Assembly: GCA_013433145.1 (NCBI GenBank)
Contig: CM024168.1
Coordinates: 4,782,184 to 4,846,183 of the forward strand
Source: Ascaris suum
Lineage: Eukaryota; Nematoda; Chromadorea; Rhabditida; Ascarididae
DNA length: 64,000 nucleotides
Reading direction: 5' to 3'
In this document: positions 13,701-25,300 of the stretch, piece after piece
Layout: each line of letters starts with the position of its first letter
Numbering within the stretch: position 1 is the first letter of the stretch
Notes under the pieces: model-generated
What the model saw: the letters and a program-made list of their open reading frames with translations, nothing else
The model's database searches: none
What the model was told of the DNA's origin: nothing
Program-made: the position numbers and the translations under genes

Positions 13701-15168
13701 GTTCCCACTTGCAATTTCAATGAACTTCGCATTCATAAGACCGCGAAAGGCAGTCAGCAGGTCGATATGTTCGCCATATCGATGCTTTCCTTCTGAGGAG
13801 GATTAAATAGAGCAAGAAAAATCAGCTATTTCCCACCATTTCGTATATGAAGAATGAAACAAAAAATTGATGAGGTATTATGTAACGCAATCGGCCGCAT
13901 CGCTCAATTCGGACGGCTTAGATGCTCGAATCTCGCGTAGAGGTGCAATAACTCACTTAGAGCCCCAAATAGCAGTCCACTATTACCGTAGCATATGAAT
14001 GGTGATGTTTAGCATACAGCCAACCACATTTTTACCACAGAAATCAAAAGCTATTGCAGCAAATAGCAATAACCGTTATCGAAATATCAGCAAAATCCCG
14101 TATATCGTTAGGAATCTTTTCATGAACGTTTGCACTGCAATAAATGCAATGCCAATTTAGCACTCATTCAAGATGTCGTATTTATTTAAACAGTCGATAA
14201 AATATAAGGTCGTGTTGACCAAGTGCCATCAAAACGGATGTTGTGTGAAGTGAAAGGACCAGGCATGGAATTTGCCATTGCATATTCATCACAGCGTATA
14301 GACAACATCGCTCACATCGACGCTCTTGTTTCATTTCCAAAATGCACTTATATTTTACTTCAAGCATTTCGCTGTTAAAATTATCTGAATACATCGTCGC
14401 AATATTAATATCTGTATGTGTGCGCGGATAAACGAACGCGATAAATTGTCTTTTCTCTTCATGTGGGTCACTATCATGCTTATGTCTGAGAAGTTTAGTG
14501 TTAATATGAACGTCCTGTAGAGCGGCATTTCTGCTTTCTTACTGGACGACACTATAAAACAATATATAAGAACAGCTATTCATTGTCTGTACACCTCTTT
14601 CCTCCCAACGTTGCCAATAAAACAAACATTTGGAAATAAATTCAACAAAAGCATTACACAGAAAACTAAGCAAATTATTCATGTTTTGTTTTGAACTCGA
14701 TCTATCCATGAGAAGGAATTCACCAACTTATGATCCGCATTTGGGTGATAAATGAAGAACATGAAAAACGAGGCTGACTTAAACGAGGTTATAGCCTACA
14801 CCAAAGCGCTAAACCAAAAAAGCTGCATTCTTCACTCATATATTTACTTCTCGTTCTCTCCACCTTATTCCTTGCGTGGTTCACTTACCGCTTTGTTGTA
14901 ACTTCCAGAATAATCAAGAAGCATTTTGAACGCTTCGTTTACGCCTAGCACAGAAAACCTCGGAATCTATAAATGTATTCAGCGATTGTGAAGCCTTACA
15001 ACCAGATCTCTCATGAACAGTATGTGATATATGGAAGACTGCAAGGCTAAACAACGTTAAATCTTGAAGACAGAAGAAGTACATAGAAGTCGGAGGCATT
15101 GCAGACAGATACAGATAGGCTTAATAAATGATACCTGCAACAGTAAACAAATTGCTAAACAGTGACCG

Positions 15169-15995
15169 CATATATAAACCCGATGCTCTCGCCCTCAGGT
15201 AGAGTGTTTGCAGAGTGACTGTGAAGCGTAACGCTATCGAGAAGATTCATTGGTCATTTCAGGGACCCTGTTCGCTTCTAATTTCTTCCTTAAACGAAGC
15301 TTACCGAAGACTCCCAAGTCGTGTGTGGAAAGAGCATTCATCCTACAGAGCAATTACCCGTACAAATGCCTCGAAGAGTTAGTCAATCACCACTATGGTA
15401 GAATACTGGAGGATGTTGCTAGAAATAAAACAGTACAGGGGATGGGCGCAATGGTGGGGGTTGCAAATGAGCAAAACTAGGAGGGAGAAAGCACTTGACG
15501 ATGCAGTCTGACAATGGATGATAGAGATAAAATGAAAAAATGCAGAAGCTAGTGAGGGCATTGAAGCGGCGTGAAGAGCGTGGTGCGCAAACTAGAGGAC
15601 ATTTATCATCAGAAGCGGGCAATTTGAGCACGAATAAATCCGTAGACGGGAATCGAAACTTTATTCGCACCATCGATGTGCGGCACATTTAAACAAGTCT
15701 ACATTCTTATCTCTCAATAGCCAGCAAGACTATCAACCTTATGCTACTGCATGTGGGTATGCGGTCGCCTAAACAGAAGTCCACGGTTGATTTGTTACAA
15801 GGTAAACAACTATGTGTGACAAAGAGGAACTTCTCGGCGACGTGTCCAGCCACCCTCTTCATGGAGATATTGAGTTTGAGATGTAATCTTCGGTGGCCTT
15901 TTTTATGGCCTCAAAACATTTCTTAGCTGCATATGCATCGCCTATGTTTCGGTGGGTTGCGGCCTCATCATTAGAACGAGGACTTTGCGAATTTG
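15169..15995 (+). repeat. Unnamed interspersed repeat, copy 1
   Basis: Clearly alignable with 33698-34485 in the same orientation. Shared landmarks are a TATATAAAC box, GCCCTCAGGTAGAGTGTTTG, GCAAATGAGCAAAACTAGGA, GCGGGCAATTTGAGCACGAA and a central CAGCCACCCTCTT. Across the best-aligned 41 codons there are 13 differences. It resembles a mobile-element relic: TATA box near the left end and an internal AATAAA (in ACGAATAAATCC) would suit an LTR, but TG/CA ends and a target duplication were not found. Short frames on both strands are partly conserved; none is a known protein. Confidence 0.75.
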
Positions 15996-18730
15996 GGCAC
16001 GAACGTTGCCCGCAGCCCTCAGCCACCATATACTTACCAAGGCAAATACGACAAAAAGAGAGTTCTTTGATCAACGAACTATCCGATCTCTTTGCACGCT
16101 CTTTACCTGTTTTACTCTCGGGGCACTAGCAAAGGGACTTGGACGATAGGCCTTGATATACAAAGGATTGTTGACGGCGGAATCTTTTTTTCAAATCGGA
16201 TCCAAATGTTCGGAACGGAGAGCTTAACAGGCAGAAATTTCTTGTGGGTTATTACTGCTAGCATAGGAAAAAGATCTCAGCCAAAAAAAAAGCAAAATGA
16301 GCACGTATAACATCTATTACACAAAACCGTATCATCAATGCTTAAAATGCTTCTTAATATGGAACAAAAATGTCGCTGTTTGCAAGTGATGCAAGCAGTA
16401 CCAATTGCTGCAGCTCAATATTGCAACGATGGTCGCAAAGTTTGCATTAAGAAGCACAATGAAACCTACAGCAAGAAAATTAAATTAGAGAAAAAACCTG
16501 AAAGGTGGTCGAGGGTAAAGAAGGTAAGAAGAACGAAGAACTTAACAAGATTTGCAGGTGTTTGACTAAACTAACGCTTGGCAACCTACGGCCAGCCTTA
16601 ACAGATAGTGTTATCGGCACTACTTAAGGATTTATGAATGGCACAATAATGCACTGCCAATCCCCAAGGCACAATATAACTGTTAGATCGTAAAAATACC
16701 TATTACCATTTGAAGGATCCGTGAATGAAACGGTTAGTTCCGTTGCTTTTGCAATGAGAGAGATCATCGCCCCGTTGCGCTCTCTTCACTGCGACTCCTC
16801 AACCATGCCCTAAAGCTAATAGCAACAGCAGGTGGAGTTTTATGACAGTGCTAAAATGATTAGCTAAATAATACCAGAAATGTTCAACCATGGCCGAATT
16901 TCTGTGTTCTGGAAGTCAGGGGAATAAAACACCATGAGTTAAAGTAAAGCCAAAGCCAGTCTAAATTTCGCTTGTTTTTCGATTATAAATGTTAACAAAA
17001 GTTTGGATGGCTCACAGAGTGCTGCTGTAAATCGCCATCATTGCACTTCATTCGAAATTGGAGACACATGCAAAATTTCTAGTGAAATCCGTATGCTTTT
17101 CTTTAATTGAAAAAGCCCAAGAACAAATTCTGTGGGATGTTCGAAAGTTTTGCGGCGCGTGTATTTGCTGAATTTTTAATTGCTTCATTGCTGACATACT
17201 AAACAGGGCGATCATTCAATGACAATTCACGTTTCATTTAAGACAACTAATTCAAGCTGACACTGCGAAGCGCTTATTAATTTAAACTTTTTTCATTCAC
17301 TACAAACTCATTCCTGAATGCCGCTTCTCGTCATTAGACTGCAAACTCCTTAGAGCAACTGCCGCTTAGACAATGCGTTTTGGCCTTTTCACCTCACAAA
17401 GGAGTTTGCATTAAGGTGAAACAAGATGTGAAAAAAATGACCAGTAGAACCCGAAACCCAAATATGTTCATAGCTCCAACAGACGTGCAGATATTTTACA
17501 ATTATAAGCAGCAAGCACTACTTATTAGGCTCCGTCTATTGATCGTAGATTGGGTGCAGCGCACCCCGAATATCCACAAAATTGCTCTTCGAATTCAAAA
17601 AAGTTAACTGTGTATCATAAGAACAAACTTTGGAAAAAAGCGGGACACATACCGGAAGCATTTATGTCTTATGCATAAAGTACGTTCAAATCTGTTATGC
17701 TTTTTTTTATAATAAACCGCACAACGGGACAGCTTCGGGTAATTCGATCAACTACAGCGATTGGCTTTCCAGTCGTCAATAACTGTATGTCATATTTGCG
17801 GATCGGCACGCGTTCTCAAATACTGATCAGCAGATTTCAGGTGATCTCACGTAGTTAAATCAAGAACGCTCGTTTCAAACCTAGAAAGTCTTTGCAGTAC
17901 TCAAAATGCTATCTACAGGTGGAGACTGGAGCAATTCATGGCAATCAGATGCTATATAGGCATTTATTATCTGAACTGCATGCACCAGGCGCATATAGGA
18001 CCGACACGTCAAGGTTCCCGATAGGTGGATGAAAAATTGAATCGCTTTAAAATTTGAAGGAAATGATGAACGAAGAATGTGTAGCTGGACATGTGAATGC
18101 CGCCTTTGAAGCCACTGCTCACTTCGATAGTCTTGTTCTTAATGTGTATTGTTGCGCGCAGCATCCTTAGTTCTGGATAGCGCCTCGTTTCGCATGGTTG
18201 CTCGCTTTATCAATACGCATATCGCGCAAAGAATTTATTACGCAACCCGACCCTAAATCCATGATTCAATCAACGGCGACGTCTTTCTCCCAAAATAGTC
18301 ACCCTTTATAGTTTGGTCATGTATATGGGAAATCTCTGTTGCAATTAGATAAACGAATCCATAAAGTACTCAGCAAAAGATGCGTCAAGTTTCGCGTAAT
18401 GCTTTATGTGAGAAAATAATGCGCAAAATAGAAAGGCCCGAGCATGACAAGTGAGATTAGTGAGAGCATATCAGACTCGATGAGTTGACATGCACTTTTG
18501 CAATCTCAATCATTAGTCAGAAATAACGGAAGTTTACGATGGCAACAGTTTGTAAAATATGCAGTGCAATTCAATTGGCATTTTGACTGAATGATAGCTT
18601 TCTGTATCGATAGATTTCCTATAAGATGCTTATTTCCGGTTGTAGGCAACATAACTTGCTAATTTTTGTGTATGTTTCGTGTTGAATGGGTTAATTGCTA
18701 CTTTTGTTCGTTTCACGTGAATAAGCATTA
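15996..18730. other. No gene recognised
   Basis: Short overlapping frames only. Nothing alignable to the repeat at 15169-15995 continues here. Confidence 0.4.
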
Positions 18731-18940
18731 ATGTTTGTTTCTATCACAGCAAACGATGCCATTAGCTCTCAAACCTTCACTCAGATCGCCATACCGAACG
18801 TCGTTGTCAGTAGAGCAAGCTTTTTCTTTTCCCACCTGTTGAAGCAGAGAAGAAAGAATAAAGTCTTCAACTTGGACCATTTCACTGAGTGTTTGCTTGT
18901 TTTAGAATATCCTATCTGAAACCCTTTACTTTGATAACAG

Positions 18941-19090
18941 GTTTATAGTTCCATAGGAGGAATTATTTATAGTCGTTTCTCGCACCATGACGCATTTGTC
19001 TCCAAGTACGACGGAGGGAATTCACGGTTCCCTGAAGGAGAGCTGCTTCTTAAGGCGAAAACAATGGAAATAGACGACCATTATTGCTAA
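18941..19090 (+). CDS. Possible terminal exon, unidentified
   Basis: After an AACAG acceptor, 49 codons are open and end in TAA: VYSSIGGIIYSRFSHHDAFV, then SKYDGGNSRFPEGELLLKAK. The composition is mixed and charged, unlike the Lys/Asn/Phe-rich chance frames around it. A second GC-richer open frame follows at 19136-19342. No family recognised, no AATAAA close by, and no upstream exon connected with confidence. Confidence 0.25.
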   Translation, partial: VYSSIGGIIYSRFSHHDAFVSKYDGGNSRFPEGELLLKAKTMEIDDHYC

Positions 19091-19135
19091 CAGATTGCAA
19101 ACTGCAAGAGACTGCTCATGCATTGAAACGCCATA

Positions 19136-19342
19136 TTGGGACCCAGAGCGCCGATTATTAAAGCTCTGATAAATGAAGCACTCTCCCGCGAGGCATGCCT
19201 TCGCAACCCCGTTATACCACCACTCAACTACACATCTGCAAGACGTCGCTACTATCGTCCTCCTCGCATGATCGCCTCAGATAACGAGTCCGCGATCGAC
19301 AAAACGTTTTATGATCAGCGATCGGTTCGTCGCAGCTCTTAG
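19136..19342 (+). CDS. Unidentified open frame, Arg/Tyr-rich
   Basis: 68 codons from ATG to TAG with a basic centre (TSARRRYYRPPRMIASDNES) and a serine-rich end. The DNA is GC-richer than its surroundings. It could be an internal or terminal exon continuing the frame at 18941-19090, which ends 45 bp earlier. I see no good acceptor, so this may be spurious. Confidence 0.22.
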   Translation: MGPRAPIIKALINEALSREACLRNPVIPPLNYTSARRRYYRPPRMIASDNESAIDKTFYDQRSVRRSS

Positions 19343-22300
19343 CGTTTTACATATTTGTCGTTGGGAAATACAAATTTTTTAAGCTTATCTCACTGAACAA
19401 CCTGCAGTAATAACGAGTGCCATAGTAACAGGGCTCAAAGCTCTACTACCCTCCATCTTTGACGCTGCTCTATAGGAGTCATTGGAGAGAGCTAAGCTTT
19501 AGTTGGGAAGCGGAGATGTATATGCTCAGTCATTCTATTTAGCAGACTAATTACTGAGGACAGCGTTCTGAGGAAATATCACAAAATGCTATACAAAAGT
19601 CACTTAGGCTGTTCTCAAATTCCTTTCCATCTTCCAAGAGAAAACCCGCCACTTCCTCTAAACGCCCATGGCGCTTCGTACTGATGTCTGTAAACAGCAG
19701 CCGCATGCCATATCATCATCTCATGAAGGCTTTCCATTGGCTTTCAACAATACAGTTCATTGTCTGTTCCAAATTTCTCAATTCGGGAGCTTATATCGAA
19801 GCACAGCGACACACTGTTGCTTTCTATCATGGCTGTATTATCTGATCTTATTATATAAAGGAGAACATCAATTTTTTTAGCACTGCAAAAGAATATTATC
19901 CACCCTTGACCTCTGAAAATAAACAAGGTGGCAATATTGGGCTGATTGGGCTGATTTGCGTCAAAATCGGGACTTCAAACTTTTCAACTGGCTGCCGAAA
20001 TGTCGCGTCTGCAGAGTTGCGGTCGCGCCTCAGAAACGCATTCACGAGCGCCGCCCCTCTCATTTTAAATATGATTAACGACATCTTCGAGCAGAGATGG
20101 ATGACACTTTTTCGACCTTTGTACGTTGCAGCGATCAACACAAATATATGTCGAATATACCCAGAAGCCATCTTCACCTGAAGCTGTTGCCAGAAAAAAA
20201 CACGTTAGTTCAGATGTGTGATGCTCGCTTCGAGCAGCACCTTAGCACAACGCCTCCGCCGCATCCTTCAGAAATCATTGCATGATCACAGCAATTGAAA
20301 GATGCCACTATTACTTAGGCGGTGGCTTTTATAACTCATATCGAAAATAAGTGCTGAAGAAGAATGGAGCTTTTACGAACATACACCTTCATGATGCTCT
20401 AATGCCAGCTGAGGTTTCATTTGATGGGGGTATACATAGCGCTCTCAACAAACGCAGAAGACTCCGCATCCATTTTGGCCAAGCCTGTCCTGCAGCACAT
20501 TAATTAAGCCGTGTAATCAACTTTGATTCTTAAAAGAACCACCACTTTTATGCAAGTCACTGAATAGGCATTTCGTTAGCTTTTTTTGAAACAAGAGAAC
20601 AGGTCTCATTCGTCTGTTCCAACAATTACAAAAAGTGTTCATCGCAACTTTTTAACATGCTCGAGATCTTTCGGGATTTCGCATCAACCGAACAATGCAA
20701 CTATATAGAAACAATCCAAATCAGCCCATTCATTGCACTGATATTTCTAGTGAACCCACTAGCACTTCCAAATCATAACGCCTCTTCACTTCTAACCTGA
20801 GGTTTCGACTCCTTACGCACTGGCGCACGCTGAATCGAGAAACGTGAAACTAAATGCGCCTTGGAATGCTCAAAGCTTTCTTTTAAAGAAATCCATTACT
20901 TCAGCAATTCCATACGAGTGTTAATTCCACTATATTTCTAGTCCTTTTCTCGTGCCCAAGGATGTGAAAGAAAAAGTATTTGGCACGACCACCAGAAACG
21001 AAATCAAACTTCGGAAGTTAAACCTAATGGGATTCTTGCTAATGAACTCTCTTTAAGGGCAAAATTTTGGGTATCGAAATAGGAAGCAAAGACCTCTTTC
21101 TTTGCATATTCCATCTGCAAGGTGGTTGAGATTTTTACTCTATTCTCTTCTCCTTTCAGCGCAGTTCATTCCAACTGAAATCTCATTCAAAGCTTTTCAA
21201 TGCAAATGGATGATATCGATTACACTATGATTATGAAGAGTATAACAGCTGCACAATATCTCAAAATATAAGTGAATACACGTAAATAATCAGCATGCTC
21301 AATTCACAAATGTAAATCCATATTTAAACATATCATTGACAAATCATTAAAGAGTATGCGAAAAGTGAAAAAAGTAATGCAATGAAGTTAAAAAGATTCA
21401 TTTATAGAAGTGCAATTTGGGAAATAGAATAAAATGGCAAATTTGTAGACATTTTCAATCGAAGCGATTCTTACAGATCGTTTTTAATTGAAAAATGCTT
21501 GGCAGCTAAATCGGATGCAATATCTCTCGAGATTCGCACTGAGAGAATCGCGTCGAAATGCGAGAATATGAAATCAATTTGCGAAGAATTAATGTCGGCT
21601 GCAATCCTCACATGTCTTAGTGAATGCGTTGCAAACTCGCCGCCCTATCCCCCAAAAATTTCCTATTTATGTCGTGGTTCAATGTTTTAACCCTTAACGT
21701 TGAGCTGCCATTCACTCGTTCAGCATTCTTATGTGTTAAATCAAACAATTCGCACCAATGTTCTCCATACTCCAACATCTCTCATAACGAATACAAATGT
21801 CGTCAATATTAAATACTATTTGTAAACTTATTCGCGATAAGAAAAATATGACAAGAAGGCATAACGGAATAGATTAATAAAACAAATATTAATGCATCCA
21901 TATGAAAGACAATTCAAAAAGAGACGTACGAAAGGTCGCTGAAACACTTGCGATCTTCATCCAATTTCATAACCTTCTTCGCTTGCAACACGTCGAATAC
22001 AAGTCTTGGAGAAAACGTATGGAGATTGACGTGAGGACAGTGAATGAAGCCTATAAGTCGAATTGAGAGTGAGTAAATGCGAAATAAACGGGAGCTAAGC
22101 AATATTTTTTGTTAAATATTCTTATGAAAATTGCCCATATCCAAACTTTGTGTGCTGCTCAGCGAACTCTTAATTCGTGGATCGCCAACCTCTCGAATAT
22201 CACCTCTAAAATGAGGAATTCGATTTGCTAATGATTGCTCTCTTGAGAGACTCAAATGGTCTCACAAACGTCGACTTAGTTGACGACTGTCGTTACAACT

Positions 22301-25300
22301 GTTTAATCATTGCATATATTTATTTACATTCCTTCGCTGAAAAATGCAGTTGAGTGAAAAATGAATAAGAGATTTGGTCGTCAACAAACAGTTCAATAAC
22401 CGACGTTTGATTGCTCTTGTAAGGAATTTATATTCGAAACACCCACGCCAAAGATAAAGTTATTATTATTACTTACTATTACCCATTGCTTGTAACATAG
22501 CAGCGACAACACGCCGTGCATATCTGGGGATTCCTCTATAGAGGTACTGTCACTTCAATGTGCCTATTTACTCCTAAATGAAATGTTCTTTGCATTCTTC
22601 TAGTTGCCACTCGCTGATTTCCCCACCCCCCCCCCCTCCCCTCCCCCCATCTTCCATTCACTCATTCTCATTATCATCTCAAACGATGAAATCGACAACC
22701 TACCCTAGAATTTGCATATTGCTCGGGCTCATCGATTCAATGAAGAATTTATATATTAATGCCCGAGAGGGGATTTCTGAATTACAATAAATTCTTCTAT
22801 TGCAGCGAGCTACGAATGTGCTCGCGATTTTGGTGAGCGAGAGAAGCAGATATTGGGTCTTGGACAAACGTTGTAAACACACTCAGAAATAGTGTTAAAC
22901 TGTCATAACGATTGCTTATTAATCATGTCCTGGCTCATAACTGCTGCTTCATGACCTCACATGAATGTGGGGAAGTATAAAATTTTTACAATCAAGGCTC
23001 GTGCTGAGATCGAAACGAATGACTCCAATGGATCTTTTAGGCAAAAAACATGGGTTAACTTTAACACAGACTATACACTATGGTCAAAATACCAGAGGAG
23101 ACTTAGTTTACTCCTATAGAAATACTATACGATCCTTCTTTCTATCTATCTCGTACCTTTTCGAAGGTCGTACAAGTTTTCGTACAAGTTTAGCTCGAAA
23201 GTTTATATTCGTCGTTATGGCGCAGTTGCATCACTTGCGATAAGTCTGGACTGTTGAGAAGCTTACGTTGAATGGAAGCACGCAGTCCTGCTGTTTTCTG
23301 AAACATGGGTCTGAATGGATAAACGAGTAGGCATCCATGATGAGACAACCAATCAGCTGTATTTCCGGACTGCTGCTGAAACTCTGTGCAAAGAGTTTGG
23401 GGGAAGAGCGTGGAGGCTGGGAGGAGGAAGGCGTGACACCCGAGAAAATCTACAGCAGTCCTGACTGCAGTGCGGGAACCCCTTCCCTGCACTTAGCACA
23501 AATGCCAAAATCATGCAACCACAGTTTTCACTGCTTTGCAGCAAATGAGGCTTGAAAATACACTTGGTATTTTATGAGAGCACTAAAAGTGCAAAAAGAA
23601 TTCCTCAGTTGACACATCCCGAAAGCGGTTTTGATTCGCAGTAGCTTGACCCAACGCTGCAGAGACTCAGTAACGGACTTTGAAAAATCGCAGCGAACTT
23701 ATTGAGACCTCAGTTAGACAGGTGGAATTCCATAAGACTGTAGAGGCCAGCTGCAGCCACCCTCTAGATGCAACAAATCATGGATGCGAAAAGTTTACCT
23801 ATCCAACAAATCATGAAATGCAAGAAAGTTTGATGTGGCGTGCCTGCCAACAACTTCTAGTGCACCCGACAGTTAGTAAAACTTACTGTTAATATCCGGC
23901 ATAAAACGACCAGATGAACGATATTAGTGCGTGGGAACAACCTTTAAACGAGAAATTGCGGGTAGGCCACCTCGCAATCAATTTTGTAGTTGATCCTCTT
24001 ATAGAATAAAAACCACCAATGACATAGGAGCCCCGAGCCAACGCTGACTCAAGAAGGCTAACTACGGAAGAAACCTACCTTCAATCAAAGCTAGAGTCTA
24101 GGTAATACGGCAAAAGTCGGTTAAGCCTGAATTGAAGTGTTATTATTTATATGAAACAATAAAGATAAAACATGCGAAACAATATTTAGAGCAATGAAAT
24201 GAAACAATCATTTAAATACGATGAAGATTTATTCGCGACAAGATGAGCCAAGGATGTGATAAACAGGAATGCATAGTCAGCCAAGAAAACGGGCTTTATA
24301 TGGTTAATGATCCCAATGAAACAAGAAAAATAAAAGCCTATCGCACGGCAACATCGGCATGGGAAGGTGACTGACGTCTTCTAGGCGGATGACGTTGGTT
24401 AAGCCATTATAATTAGTCCGTAGGGTGGAGCTATACTTCATTCGAATAAAAGACAGTAAACGATCGCCAACTAATCCATTCTAGTTCGCTAAGCATACGT
24501 GACGAGGCAACAACGACTACTTTTAGCCAGAGACCCGAAAAAGAGAATCTGTATCGCTAAGAACGACGTTGTTTCGTGAAGGGGTATAACTTGGATAAAG
24601 ATTACAGACAAAAAGGGTAGATGAGGAAAGCAGAGGATCAAATAATGTACTCCAGCCATACATGAAAAGGAGGTAGGCAAATTACATGTCAAATACAACG
24701 GAAAACAAGGGAGGTTTTCAAGTTATCACGTTCTGAGCAATCCTATCGGAAATCTCGCACATGTTTTACAACTCCCCACGAGTCTGGATGACTTTTGCAA
24801 GCCAAGATAAGAGGCATCGCTTGCATTTCTCCCCCTTCATTAGCCGAATAAACGCATAGAAGGAAAGAAAGAATTACGCTGAACAAGGAAACTAAGTACT
24901 ATGCTCTTCATACCCACAACGAATCATTAAATTATCAAAGGAAAGCAGTGCACATCATTTGATGCTATATTTAGAGGCTATATTTCATACTTGGGGGTGT
25001 ACACCGATAGCCTTAATGCATAAAATTAGAGGTGGAAGTAGAGTTAGCGGATTGATCTCAAATGTAAAAAAGATTAATCTCTGGCAATTTCATCGACAGT
25101 TCAAATAACAACAGCATCCATGGTTAATTCGCAGGCTCTAGCAGCACTCATTTCTTGCAATAGATTTCTGCCACTGCTCCAGATTCTCGCACATCACGGT
25201 TCGTTGGCTGCAAAATCAGTTATTCAGCTAAGAAAACTCTACTGCACTTGTGGTCCATAAACATAACGCCTAGTACAGCATAATCAAAACGAACGCTGTT

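Larger units (their letters stand above)
5875..15168. other. No gene recognised
   Basis: Mostly AT-rich sequence with two GA microsatellites. Isolated frames such as 8204-8521 (containing TIDVEIVHCNSENNLQEVPI and a CTT/GTGAGT donor near 8404) and 12971-13090 (KFYEEIDSLIDSSFNATKKN after TTTCGCAG) look protein-like but were not connected to other exons. Confidence 0.4.

Noticed and set aside
15250..16565. Several 60-90-codon frames on both strands
   Set aside because: Most lie within or beside the repeat and overlap each other; no single frame is favoured.
24040..24470. Words resembling bacterial 16S rRNA (GGCTAACTACG, GGTAATACGG, AGTAAACGATCG) in rRNA-like order
   Set aside because: Spacing does not fit the rRNA and no longer match links them; a nucleotide search would settle it, but as seen it is not a supported rRNA or organelle/endosymbiont insertion.
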